Part shown: piece after piece, positions 41,327-50,313 of the stretch
How positions within the stretch are numbered: position 1 is the stretch's first letter
Layout of the letters: every line of letters begins with the position of its first letter
Assembly (NCBI RefSeq): GCF_011764425.1
Contig: NZ_BLPF01000001.1
Span: forward strand, 434,001-498,000
DNA: 64,000 nucleotides
Direction of reading: 5' to 3'
DNA from: Phytohabitans houttuyneae
GTDB lineage: Bacteria > Actinomycetota > Actinomycetes > Mycobacteriales > Micromonosporaceae
Translations under genes and position numbers: made by a program
The notes under the pieces: model-generated
What the model was told of the DNA's origin: nothing
Databases searched by the model: none
Seen by the model: the letters and a program-made list of their open reading frames with translations, nothing else

Positions 41327-43042
41327 ATGACCGAGACGATCTCGCTGTTGTTGAAGCAGGAGCCGGTGAAGCGGGTGACGCTGGCGCCCAGCCCGGCACG
41401 CGCGCCGTCCGTCGCCGTCGTGTACGCGCGGCGCGACGGCGACCTGGAGGTGCTCGACGGCGGCAAGCCGATGCGCTGGTCGGACCAGATGTTCACGAAG
41501 TACAGCACCCGGTACGAGGTGGACATCAGCGACCACCACGTCGACCTCAAGTTCGAGGGCGACACGGCGCTGCCCACCGAAGGCGACGTGTACCAGTTCC
41601 ACGCCACGTGCAGCGCCAACTTCCGGGTCACCGACCCGGCCGAAGTGGTCCGGCGCAACGTCCGCGACGGCGCGCCGCTGGTGCACGGGTACCTGCTGCG
41701 CATGTTCCGGGCGATCACCCGCCAGTACTCCATCGAGGAGGCGGAGGAGGCCGAGGCGGCGATCCACGCGCAGCTGCGCCGGGACACGCTGCTGCACGGC
41801 GGGATCACGCTGTACGCGGTGGCCGTCCGCCTGTCGCTGGACGAAGCGGGACGCAAGTACCTGCAGGACGTCGAGCAGGCCCGCCGCGACGAGAAGATCA
41901 AGGCGGCCCAGCACCACACGAACGTCAACGACGTCGCGCGGCAGAGCCAGCTCGACCTGCTCCAGCAGACCGGACAGCACCTGCTGCAGGACCGGGAGCG
42001 GGCGCTCCTTTCGGGCCAGTCGATGGACGCGGAGTCCCTGATCCGCCTGCACCTGCAGCGCAACCCCGGCGACACCGCCGGCGCGATGAAGATGCTTGCC
42101 GAGGTCGAGGACGCCAGGGAGGCCCAGCGGGTACGCGAGAACGAGCGCTGGGAGGGCCTGCTGGAGAAGCTGGCCAACAGCGGGATCGCGCAGCCGTCCG
42201 ACCTCACGCCGCTGCTGGACGCCGCGGTCCGCCACGTGGAGGGCTCGGGTCCGCCGATCCGGGCCACCGCCACCGTCCACTCACCGCAGCAGCCGCCGGA
42301 GCCCGCGGCGATCGGTTGGGACGCGCCGCTGGCGGGCGTACCGGCGCCGGAGGTCAGCATGGTCCCGCCGGCAGTGAACGCCAACGCGCTGGCCGCGCCG
42401 CCGAACCTCTGCCCGGTGTACGTGGTCGTCGACGAGTCCGAGGCCGCGTCGCCCTGGCTGGACCGGCTCAACGAGGCCGTCGGCGACCTCTACCGCGCGC
42501 TCGCCGGGCAGCCCCGCGACGCGGCTCCGCTGCGGCTCGCCGTGTGCGGGTTCGCCGAGGACGTCGCCGTGCGGGCCAAGCTGGCGGCGGTGGAGGCCGA
42601 TCCCCGGGTGCCGCGGCTCACCGGGCGGGGCCCGGCCAGCTACACCGCGCTGTTCGAGTGGCTCCGCGACCACGTCGCGGCCGACGCCGAGGCGCTGCGG
42701 GCCGAGCACCCCTCGGTCCGCCGGCCCCTGGTCGTGCTGCTCAGCGCCGGCACGCCGGCCGGCGTCGACGACTGGGCGCCCGCACACCGGCAACTGCTCG
42801 GCCAGCTCCGCCGGCCCGACATCGTCGCCTTCGGGTTCGGTGGCGCCGGCGAGGCCGCCGCGTCGTTCGCGCTGTTCCCGGAGTACGCGTTCACCGCCGA
42901 GGACGCTCCGGAAACCGCCGCCGACCGCTTCGCCACGTTTCTGCGCGGCTACCTGCTCGCCTGCGGGCAGGCCGCGCTCGCCGGCACGGAGAGCCCGCTG
43001 CCGGCGCCGGTGGGTTTCCGCCCGGCCGGCGGCCCGGCCTGA
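41327..43042 (+). CDS. SPFH-like / von Willebrand factor A fusion protein
   Basis: 571 residues. The first ~190 (YQFHATCSANFRVTDPAEVV, DGAPLVHGYLLRMFRAITRQ, LLHGGITLYAVAVRLSLDEA) resemble an SPFH/band-7 core without a membrane helix, followed by a charged coiled-coil (RKYLQDVEQARRDEKIKAAQ) and a C-terminal vWA domain. Its metal-site motif is DESEA in VYVVVDESEAASPWLDRL, near the DxSxS consensus. The vWA Thr and Asp sites are less clear (GRGPASYTALFEWL). Third gene of the plus operon, 2 bp after the NTPase stop, ending 7 bp from the convergent operon. Confidence 0.78.
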   Translation: MTETISLLLKQEPVKRVTLAPSPARAPSVAVVYARRDGDLEVLDGGKPMRWSDQMFTKYSTRYEVDISDHHVDLKFEGDTALPTEGDVYQFHATCSANFRVTDPAEVVRRNVRDGAPLVHGYLLRMFRAITRQYSIEEAEEAEAAIHAQLRRDTLLHGGITLYAVAVRLSLDEAGRKYLQDVEQARRDEKIKAAQHHTNVNDVARQSQLDLLQQTGQHLLQDRERALLSGQSMDAESLIRLHLQRNPGDTAGAMKMLAEVEDAREAQRVRENERWEGLLEKLANSGIAQPSDLTPLLDAAVRHVEGSGPPIRATATVHSPQQPPEPAAIGWDAPLAGVPAPEVSMVPPAVNANALAAPPNLCPVYVVVDESEAASPWLDRLNEAVGDLYRALAGQPRDAAPLRLAVCGFAEDVAVRAKLAAVEADPRVPRLTGRGPASYTALFEWLRDHVAADAEALRAEHPSVRRPLVVLLSAGTPAGVDDWAPAHRQLLGQLRRPDIVAFGFGGAGEAAASFALFPEYAFTAEDAPETAADRFATFLRGYLLACGQAALAGTESPLPAPVGFRPAGGPA

Positions 43043-43049
43043 CGCGGAG

Positions 43050-45083
43050 TCACGGCTGGAGCCGGGCCTCCAGCACCGCGGCCGCCAGCCGGCCGGCGCC
43101 GAGCGCGAGCACGACCGGCCCGAGCAGCGCCGGCACCCAGCCGAGCGCGAAGAGCACCCAGAGCAGCGCCCCAAGCGCCGGCACCGCGGCCGCGCCCACG
43201 ACGGCGGCGGCGAACAGCGTGCGCGTCGCCGCGGTGGCGAGCGCGCCCGCGCACAGCGACAGCACCATGACCAGCCAGAGCAGCAGCCAGGCCGAGACCC
43301 ACGACGGCGGTCCGGGCACCCGCGGCAGTGCCCCGGCGGTCGCCACGCCGGCGGGGACGGCGAGCACCGCGCACACCGCGCCGAAGACCACCAGCTTGGC
43401 GGCCACGAGCGCACCCGCGCCGAACCCGGCCCGGCGGTCGCGGGCCAGCGCCGCGCGCTCGGTCACCAGGTCGGCGCGGCCGACGCTCAGGCCGGTGAGG
43501 ACCGCGACCGCGAGCGGCCCGGCCGGACCGTCGAGCAGCAGGGCGGCGAGGATCGCGCCGACCACCGGCAGCAGCGGCAACGCGGCGAGCGCACCGGGCC
43601 CACGGCGCCAGAAGAGCAGCCACTGCCGCGCCACCGCTGCGGGCATGCCGGCGAGCGCGCCGTCGGGCTGGATCACGGTTTCGCACGCGGGAGGGGACGA
43701 CGGCGGCAGCGGCCGCACCCCGCCGCCGGGGTCGCCGCCGGAGAGGTCCAGGGTGGCGACCCACTCGCCCCAGGTGAGGTCCGGCTGGTTCGCCAGCGGC
43801 TGGCCGGGCGGGCCGGCGAACCGCGTCCGGCCCTGTGCGTCGAGTACGACGACGAGGTCCGCGCCGTCCAGGCCGCCGACCGACCCGGTGGCCACGACGA
43901 CGGTGCAGTTGGTGTCGCGGCTCACGGTCCGCAGCCGCGACAGGAGGTCGCTGTCCCGGCCGATGTCGTGCGATGTCCGCGACTGCGGTACGAGCAGCAG
44001 GCCGGGGCGCTGCACCACCTCGGCCGCGACCGACAGGCGCTTGCGCTGCGGCTCGCTGAGCGTGCGCACCCACTTGTCGGCCTCGGCCTCCAGCCCCAGC
44101 CAGGACAGCGCCTCCTCGACAAGCGCCGCCACGCGCGCCGCCTCGCCCGCGCCGGAGCGCAGCGCCGCGGCGTAGCCGAGCACCTCCCGCACGGTCAGCG
44201 TGCCGTGCAGGTCGTCGGTGGCCGGTACGCAGCGCACGGCGGGATCGCCGCGACGGCTGGACCCGCCGACCCGGACGGTGCCGCTGTCCGGACGGTGCGC
44301 GCCCGCGACGAGGCCGAGCAGCATCTGCGGGCTCGCCTCGTTCTGGCCGACGACGGCGACGAAGTCACCGGCGGGCACCGACAGCGTCACGTTGTCCAGC
44401 AGCGCCCGGCCGCCGCGGCGCACGGTGACGCCGGCCAGCTCCACACCGAGCGCCCGGCCGCCGCGGCGCCCGCCCCGCCCGGGCACCGTCACCGTCCGGC
44501 GCCCGACCATGAAGCGGCTGCCGGGCTCGCGCACCGTCCAGTCGACGGGCTCGCCGTCCACGTACACCTTGCCGTTGTGCGCGGTCACCCACCACGCACC
44601 GCGGGCGTCCACCTCGACCCGGGCGTGGTCCGGCCGTACCGAGGGGTCGTCGATGACGAGGTCGGCGTCGGTGCCGGGCGGGCCGATGACCCGCTGGCGG
44701 GTGGCGGTGCCCGGCCCGGCGCCGCCGCCCCCGTGCGCGGGCCGGCTGTAGTCCTTTGTGGACCGTGGGGCCGGTCGCTCCTGACGGGGCGCCGGCTCGC
44801 TGTACGGCTCGCCGGCCAGGCGCACCTCGGCCCGGTCCCCCGGCAGCGCCACGTCCCGCTCGGTGACCGGGCGGCCGTTGATCCGCAGCTCGCGCGGGCA
44901 CTCCGAGGGTCCGGCGTAGAACGACCACGGACCGAACTCGCACACGAAGTGCCCGACGCACACCTCGATGCTCGGCGGGTTGGCCGATACCCGCAGGCGG
45001 TTTGCGTCCATCCAGAGGTAGTGCACGTCCTGCTCGGGCAGGCGCCGCTCGGCACCTCCCAGGATCAGCAGCAGCGAGCCCAC
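43050..45083 (-). CDS. FHA domain fused to an ABC transporter with degenerate ATPase motifs
   Basis: 677 residues, GTG 45083 with AAGGAG upstream. An FHA-like domain lies at ~131-200 (RVIGPPGTDADLVIDDPSVR, HARVEVDARGAWWVTAHNGK, DGEPV), able to bind phosphothreonine. An ABCG-type nucleotide domain follows (~215-400), but Walker A reads GQNEASPQ without lysine, the signature reads LSEPQRKRLS and Walker B LLLVPQ lacks Asp-Glu. A six-helix membrane domain closes the protein. It is likely a phospho-dependent membrane scaffold rather than a pump. Last gene of the minus operon. Confidence 0.82.
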   Translation of the reverse strand: MGSLLLILGGAERRLPEQDVHYLWMDANRLRVSANPPSIEVCVGHFVCEFGPWSFYAGPSECPRELRINGRPVTERDVALPGDRAEVRLAGEPYSEPAPRQERPAPRSTKDYSRPAHGGGGAGPGTATRQRVIGPPGTDADLVIDDPSVRPDHARVEVDARGAWWVTAHNGKVYVDGEPVDWTVREPGSRFMVGRRTVTVPGRGGRRGGRALGVELAGVTVRRGGRALLDNVTLSVPAGDFVAVVGQNEASPQMLLGLVAGAHRPDSGTVRVGGSSRRGDPAVRCVPATDDLHGTLTVREVLGYAAALRSGAGEAARVAALVEEALSWLGLEAEADKWVRTLSEPQRKRLSVAAEVVQRPGLLLVPQSRTSHDIGRDSDLLSRLRTVSRDTNCTVVVATGSVGGLDGADLVVVLDAQGRTRFAGPPGQPLANQPDLTWGEWVATLDLSGGDPGGGVRPLPPSSPPACETVIQPDGALAGMPAAVARQWLLFWRRGPGALAALPLLPVVGAILAALLLDGPAGPLAVAVLTGLSVGRADLVTERAALARDRRAGFGAGALVAAKLVVFGAVCAVLAVPAGVATAGALPRVPGPPSWVSAWLLLWLVMVLSLCAGALATAATRTLFAAAVVGAAAVPALGALLWVLFALGWVPALLGPVVLALGAGRLAAAVLEARLQP

Positions 45084-45108
45084 CGCGCTCCTTCCGGCCC
45101 CGACCTGG

Positions 45109-46253
45109 TCAGGGCGCACCTCCTTGGACCAGCAACGACAGGACCGCGCAGGTGGCCAGGACCGCGACCGCGACGAACGCGATGAGCCGCAGCGGCGGCT
45201 CGCGGCGCCGGGCGTCCTGCGCCGGCCCGCGTCCGGTGTCGCCCAGCGGCGGCGCGGGTGCGGGCGGGAGCGCCGGTTGCCGGTACTGCGCGGGCAACCA
45301 TCCACGCGTCTGTGTGGACATGACGACCTGCCGCCGGCGCTCGGGCATCGGCAGGGTCTGCGGGAGGGTCGGCTGGGGGCCCGCTGCATGACCGGCGCCG
45401 TGCCGGTCCAGGTCCGCACCCAGCGGTCGGCCAGCCGGCGCCACTCCGCCACCTCGAACGGGTCGAGCTTGCTCGTGCGGCGCAGCAGGTCCGCGGGGCC
45501 GTCGGCGACCAGGCGCCTGAGCTTGTCCATCGGCGGATCCATCAGGCCGAACTGGTCGAGCAGCAGCCAGATCGCCAGCCACGCCAGGCGGCACAGGTCG
45601 GTGCGGCGGTCCGCCCTGTCACTGCGCGGCAGGAGGGACATGAGGTAGCCCGGAGCGGCCGCCGGGCTTACCTCACCCCACGGTCCCATCATCGCGTCGC
45701 AGTCCACGTAGTACACGCGCTGGCCGTCCAGTGTGGACAGGATGTTGAGCTCGCGGAGGTCGTTGACGACCACGTTGTGGTCGTGAAACCACAGCAGGGC
45801 CTCGGCGGCGTGGCCGAGCGCCAGGCACTTCACCTGGAGCGAGGCTCCGGTCCGGACCTGCCGGTCCGCCTTGTAGTGCTGGAGGTGGGCGATCGTCCGG
45901 GGCGTCTCGGCGCCGTCGATGCGGTCGAGCTGGAAGAACTCGCGCGCCGCGAAGGGCAGCAGCACGCCCTCCAGGATGCCGCGCTGGCGCACGCGGTACC
46001 GGGGCCACGCCGCGATCGCGTCGAGGTGGTCGCGATCGTGCCGGGCCAGCCCGTCACGCCACGCGATGAGCCCGCCGAGAGCGTGCTGCTGCGCTCCGGT
46101 GCGGAACTCGACCGAGTACTGCTTGAACACGTACTCCACGCCGCGCAGCCGGCACCGCCACAGCGTGGAGTTGCCGGCGTCGGCCCATGCCAGCCGTTCG
46201 AGCCCGCTCAGCTCGGCGAGCTCCACCCAGTGGTCGTCGACTATCTGATCCAC
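45109..46253 (-). CDS. Protein kinase-like protein with C-terminal membrane anchor (frameshifted)
   Basis: About 380 residues. Kinase hallmarks: Lys44 in VEYVFKQY, catalytic loop VVNDLRELN with Asp165 and Asn170, and VDCD (184-187) in place of DFG. DPFEVAEWRRLADRWVRTWT ends the kinase domain. A one-base loss at the run 45375-45383 throws the frame into the next gene, giving a false 1067-residue fusion. In the correct frame the protein continues through a Pro-rich linker (GWLPAQYRQPALPPAPAPPL) to one membrane helix (LRLIAFVAVAVLATCAVLSL) and stops at 45109. GTG 46253 overlaps the phosphatase gene. Confidence 0.78.
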
Positions 46254-47347
46254 ACCGCCACAACCGCCCTGTCGTCAGTCCAGTAGTCGTCGACGAAGTC
46301 GACCTGAGCCAGGTACTCCACCGGGGACGGCGGCGCCTTCCACCGCCCGGCCAGCTCCCGCGCCAGCGGCGAGCCGTCGCCGCCGAGCGCGCCGGCGAAC
46401 CCGTCGCTGGCCAGCACGAGCACCGCGCCGGCCGGCAGCCGCTGCGGGCGGCCGCGCTTGAGCCGGTGCCGGGGCAGCTGCCGGGTGACGTTTTCCGCGT
46501 CGCCGCGGCGCTCGTGATGCAGCGCGTGCCAGCCGCCGCCGTGCAGCACCCACGCCTCGGAGTCGCCGACCCCCCAGGTCGTCACCACCGCGCCGCCCGC
46601 CGCCGGGCGTACCTCGGCCAGCACCAGGGTTGTCGCGCCGTCGACGTCCTGCGCGACCATGTGGTCCGCGAGCTGGCCGGTGACCCGGTCGAGCATGTGC
46701 TCGACGTCGTCGCCGGGATCGAGCCGCTCGCCCTGGTCCATCGCGTGCCCCACCACCCAGCGGGCGACGTAGCCGGAGTCGACCATCGAGCCGAGCCCGT
46801 CGGCGACGGCGACGAGCAGGGACTCGCGCCGCTGGTTCCAGACGACGCCGGCGGCGTCGTCGCCCGGTACCCCGTCGAAGGCGTGGCTCGCCCCGCGCAT
46901 CGCGGCGGCCCGCACCACGAAGCGGCCGCCGCGGGCCTCGCAGGCGCCGTGGTCGACCGCGCGCCCCCAGACGCCGGCGGTCAGGACCGGTGCGACGAGC
47001 TTCGGCTCGACCGGCCCGCGGCTCCGCTCGGAGAGCACCATCGGGCGGACATCGCCCTCGGAGGCCGGGGTTGCAGCCGCTCCGGAACGCCACGGCAGGC
47101 GGGCCCATCGCGGGAGCCGGGGCCGCCGGGGAGCCCGGACCGGCTCGTCCCGGAGGCGCTCACCCCCGCCGGCCGGCCGCCGGGCGCGACCGGTGGCCGT
47201 GACCTCCTCGCCGACCTTGAGGTGCTGGACGTTCGCGCTCCTGGTCCGTGCCTTCGCCAGGGCCGCGAACGCGAGGAGGATGCAGGTCGCGGCGACCACG
47301 ATGACGGTCACCGTGGCGGTGGACGCGCCCTGCGCGGCCTCAGCCAT
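46241..47347 (-). CDS. PP2C-type protein phosphatase with N-terminal membrane helix
   Basis: 368 residues. A membrane helix (ATVTVIVVAATCILLAFAAL) precedes a basic linker and the phosphatase domain. Metal-binding aspartates are seen in GDDAAGVVW, LLVAVADGLGSMVDSGYVAR, LVLASDGFAGALGGDG and DDYWTDDRAVVAVW. It should reverse phosphorylation by the kinase encoded next. It overlaps the kinase gene by 13 bp and the vWA gene by 8 bp, so the three are made together. Confidence 0.9.
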   Translation of the reverse strand: MAEAAQGASTATVTVIVVAATCILLAFAALAKARTRSANVQHLKVGEEVTATGRARRPAGGGERLRDEPVRAPRRPRLPRWARLPWRSGAAATPASEGDVRPMVLSERSRGPVEPKLVAPVLTAGVWGRAVDHGACEARGGRFVVRAAAMRGASHAFDGVPGDDAAGVVWNQRRESLLVAVADGLGSMVDSGYVARWVVGHAMDQGERLDPGDDVEHMLDRVTGQLADHMVAQDVDGATTLVLAEVRPAAGGAVVTTWGVGDSEAWVLHGGGWHALHHERRGDAENVTRQLPRHRLKRGRPQRLPAGAVLVLASDGFAGALGGDGSPLARELAGRWKAPPSPVEYLAQVDFVDDYWTDDRAVVAVWIR

Positions 47348-48110
47348 GGCGCGGCCCCTCGATGCGCCGCATCCCGACCGGCGTCCGGATGGTCAGCAGG
47401 CCGGTGCTCGCGGACGTGGAGATGCTGCTCTTGATCGCGTCGACCACGCTCTCGGACAGCTCCTTCGGGTTGGTCCGCCGGTCCGCGATGAACGCGTTGC
47501 GGCGCCCGTCCTCGCTGCCGGTGGCCAGGTGCCACAGGATGTCCCGCTCGGCTCCCGGCAGCCCGATCGCCGCCAGCCGCGCCCCGACCGGCTCGTCGGT
47601 GAGCCGCCGGCGGTGCCCCATCCACTCGTCCATGCTCTGGTTGCGCTCCCGCGCGAACGGCCGCCCGTCGGTGACGAAGAAGATCCACGGGCGGGCGACG
47701 TCCACCGTGTACCCGTCGCGCATCCGGCTCTGCTGCACCGCCCGCACGTCCTTGCGGTGCTGGTCGGCCAGGAAGCGCAGGACCCGGGCGTAGTCGGTGC
47801 CGTAGCCGAGCCGCGGCGGCCGAATCGCCGCCGGCTGGTCCAGCGACGTCATCGGCCGCAGGATCTCCGGCTCGTCGTTGAAGGCGAGCACGCTCACCGA
47901 GGCGAGCTTGTTGGTGACCGGATGGTCGGCCAGCTCGCGCAGCATGCGCGGGATGAGCCGCACGAAGTGCGCCTGCGAGCCGCCGTCCTGCGGCGCCTCG
48001 GGCCAGGGGCGGCGCATGGACTCCGAGGTGTCCAGGACCACGTAGATCAGGTACGTGCGGACCTTCGCGGTCCGCGCGCCGTCGGACGGCGCCGCCGACT
48101 GGTACGTCAC
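47340..48110 (-). CDS. von Willebrand factor A domain protein (TerY-like)
   Basis: 256 residues, essentially one vWA domain. The MIDAS motif DxSxS is perfect: YVVLDTSESMRRPW. The Thr and Asp sites fit LGYGTDYARVL and WIFFVTDGRPFARER. Its size and position before a PP2C phosphatase and a kinase match TerY of the TerY-P triad, where it is thought to assemble substrates. It overlaps DUF4407 by 4 nt and the phosphatase by 8 nt. Confidence 0.9.
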   Translation of the reverse strand: MTYQSAAPSDGARTAKVRTYLIYVVLDTSESMRRPWPEAPQDGGSQAHFVRLIPRMLRELADHPVTNKLASVSVLAFNDEPEILRPMTSLDQPAAIRPPRLGYGTDYARVLRFLADQHRKDVRAVQQSRMRDGYTVDVARPWIFFVTDGRPFARERNQSMDEWMGHRRRLTDEPVGARLAAIGLPGAERDILWHLATGSEDGRRNAFIADRRTNPKELSESVVDAIKSSISTSASTGLLTIRTPVGMRRIEGPRHG

Positions 48111-49576
48111 CAGCGGCCTCCCGGCATGTCACGGTGGGAGATCTCCTGGGTGGGCAGGTCGGCCACGTCGGCCATGTCCACCACGCGGTGGTCGTGCGCG
48201 TGCGGGTCCCAGCTCGGGCTCGCCGGCCCGGTCGCGGTGTTCAGCAGGTGTTCCTCCAAGGCGTCTATCAGCTCGCTGCGCCGCTCGTCGTGGTTGGCGA
48301 GCTGGATGCGGCTCGCCTCGTTTATGCGTTCGAGCTCGGTCCGGTACTGCCGGTCGGTGCGGCGCCGCACGAGGTCGCCGTACCGCGACTGCCGGTCGAG
48401 GTCCTCGCTGGAGCGCAGCTGCCGCACGCGCTCCTGGTGGCGCAGCTCGTCCTCGAGGATCCGGTCGTACGACGTAGTGCCGCTGAGCACCTTGAGGATC
48501 ACCGGCAGCGCGTCGATGAGGATGAAGAAGATCCGGATCGCCCACTGGGTGATCTTGACGAACCCGTTGCTGTCGACAAGCTCGTCCAGCGCCCGGAAGC
48601 GCTCCAGGATGCCCACCGGCCCCTGCCGGCCGCGTACCTCGGCGAGCTCCTCCTGGATGACCTCGTTGATCAGGACGCCGTAGTTGTTGCGGGCCTTGCC
48701 GATGCGCTCGTCGAGGGCGGCGAGCTGCGTGTTCAGGTCGGCGAGCTTCTTGCCGTTGTCACCAATCTTGTGGTCGTTGCGGAACCGGTCGGCCTCGGTG
48801 CGCAGCCGCTTGCAGTTCGGGCCCTCGCCCCGCCGGCCGGTCAGGCCCGGTCCGGGCGTGCCGTTGCACTCGCGGCGTGCCTTCTCCTCCAGCGCCGCGT
48901 ACGCCTCGGCGTCGTCGCCCACCACCGCTTTGAGGTCGGTCACCTGCTTCTGCACCGCGTCGCGCTGGGCCTGCAGCGCCTGCGGCGACTCCCCGCCGAG
49001 CGAGCGGCGGAAGGGCTCGCAGCCCGGCTCGTTGACCTTCGGACTGGACGCCTCGGGAGTGCCCGGGATGGGGTTGCAGGTGCGCAGCGCGCCCTCCCGG
49101 TCACTCACCTCCTGCTGCCGGTCCTTGGCCACCTTTTCGGTGATCGCGGTGTTGTAGATGCCCAGCAGCAGCGGCTCGGCCACGATCACACCGAGCGCGA
49201 TGGAGAGCAGCACGCGCGGCAGGATCTTGCGGGCCGCCCGCCCCACCTGCCCGACCGAGGTGGACGACATCAGCCAGCGGTCGATGCTGAGGATGAACAG
49301 GCCCCAGATCGGCACGGCGAACACGATGAACGGCTGGAAGCCGTCGAAGACGAAGTAGAGCGCGGCCGCCATCGAGAGCATGGCCATGACGGCGGTGCCG
49401 ACCACCACGCCGCCCATCGACGTGTACCGCGCCCGCTCGCTGGGCACGTGCGCGAGCACGTCCTCCCGTACGCCGGTGGCCAGGCGGAGCACCCGGCCCA
49501 GTCCCCAGCGCGCCGGCCTCGCCGGTGGCGGCTCGAGTGACCCGATCGCGCCCGGGTCGATGCCTTGCGCTGTCAT
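48107..49576 (-). CDS. DUF4407 membrane protein with coiled-coil
   Basis: 489 residues. Three membrane helices at the start (MGGVVVGTAVMAMLSMAAAL, FIVFAVPIWGLFILSIDRWL, VLLSIALGVIVAEPLLLGIY) precede a long charged, coiled-coil-prone segment with six or seven Cys (RTCNPIPG, PGCEPFRRS, RRECNG, GPNCKRL), then a fourth helix (AIRIFFILIDALPVILKVLS) and a cytoplasmic helical tail. The SIDRWLMSS motif and overall layout match DUF4407. The function is unknown; it would give the phospho-signalling proteins a membrane platform. ATG 49576 overlaps the gene before it by 4 nt. Confidence 0.85.
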   Translation of the reverse strand: MTAQGIDPGAIGSLEPPPARPARWGLGRVLRLATGVREDVLAHVPSERARYTSMGGVVVGTAVMAMLSMAAALYFVFDGFQPFIVFAVPIWGLFILSIDRWLMSSTSVGQVGRAARKILPRVLLSIALGVIVAEPLLLGIYNTAITEKVAKDRQQEVSDREGALRTCNPIPGTPEASSPKVNEPGCEPFRRSLGGESPQALQAQRDAVQKQVTDLKAVVGDDAEAYAALEEKARRECNGTPGPGLTGRRGEGPNCKRLRTEADRFRNDHKIGDNGKKLADLNTQLAALDERIGKARNNYGVLINEVIQEELAEVRGRQGPVGILERFRALDELVDSNGFVKITQWAIRIFFILIDALPVILKVLSGTTSYDRILEDELRHQERVRQLRSSEDLDRQSRYGDLVRRRTDRQYRTELERINEASRIQLANHDERRSELIDALEEHLLNTATGPASPSWDPHAHDHRVVDMADVADLPTQEISHRDMPGGRW

Positions 49577-50313
49577 TCCCGCTCGTCTCCGTCCGGTGAA
49601 TAGGTGCCGTACCCGTCGCGCGGCCGGCCGTTGCCGTGTCCGTCGCCGAACAGGTCGCGCGTGCCGGGGTCGTACGGCTCGCTCTGCTCGGCCGACTGCG
49701 GCTGCCCGACCGTCCACCCGCCGTCGTGGTGGATCGCGAGCGTGACGTCGACGAGCCGCACGCGCATGCCGGGGATGTCGGGCGGCTCCAGCTCGTTGCG
49801 CGCGATGGTGCGGGCCAGGATCCGCTGCGAGACCTCGGGGTTGCGGACCACGTCGTCGCGGGCGCCGAGCATGCGCAGCTTGGGGTCTCCGAGCAGGTAC
49901 TCCAGCAGCTCCGGGCGCACGTCCCAGCAGCCGGCCGTGAGCACCTGCACCGGGTTGTGGACCTTGCAGTTGTAGCTGGCGCGCAGGGCGAGCCGGTACT
50001 CCGGGTTGATCGACGGCAGGATCGCCACCGCGGGCACCACCTGTGCCCGGGTCAGCACCACCGCGACCATGGTCGCCTTGACCACGACCTCCGACATCAG
50101 CATCTTGGGACCGGACGGCGCGACGGCGAACTGCTCGTTCGTCTGAAACACGTGCACCGATCCGCCGACCAGCTCGGGCAGGTCGTCGGAGCGGCGACGG
50201 GGCGTCCGGAAGAGCCGGCCCGGCACCGGGGTCAACGACGCCGACTCGACCACCGGAAACCGCACATCCGTCTGCATGAGGTCGAAACCGGAGGAGTCCT
50301 CCAGGAACGACAC
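49573..50313 (-). CDS. SPFH-like domain protein
   Basis: 246 residues, GTG 50313; ATG 50278 is possible. The core (YRLALRASYNCKVHNPVQVL, TAGCWDVRPELLEYLLGDPK, IPGMRVRLVDVTLAIHHDGG) follows the same strand/helix order as the SPFH-like part of the 41327-43042 protein, suggesting common descent. It has no membrane helix and ends in a Gly/Asp-rich tail (DLFGDGHGNGRPRDGYGTYS). First gene of the minus operon. SPFH proteins usually form oligomeric rings at membranes. Confidence 0.65.
   Translation of the reverse strand: MSFLEDSSGFDLMQTDVRFPVVESASLTPVPGRLFRTPRRRSDDLPELVGGSVHVFQTNEQFAVAPSGPKMLMSEVVVKATMVAVVLTRAQVVPAVAILPSINPEYRLALRASYNCKVHNPVQVLTAGCWDVRPELLEYLLGDPKLRMLGARDDVVRNPEVSQRILARTIARNELEPPDIPGMRVRLVDVTLAIHHDGGWTVGQPQSAEQSEPYDPGTRDLFGDGHGNGRPRDGYGTYSPDGDERE

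Noticed and set aside
38389-43042. Calling the plus operon a known Thoeris or CBASS system
   Set aside because: TIR and an NTPase are present, but there is no ThsA-like SIR2/SLOG protein, no cyclase and no CAP-type effector in the region.
43050-46253. A single 1067-residue protein joining kinase, FHA and ABC parts
   Set aside because: The join reads through a wrong-frame stretch of Arg/Pro/Ser. Correcting one base at ~45380 gives a kinase with its own stop (45109), and a good ribosome site and GTG start lie at 45083 for the FHA/ABC gene.
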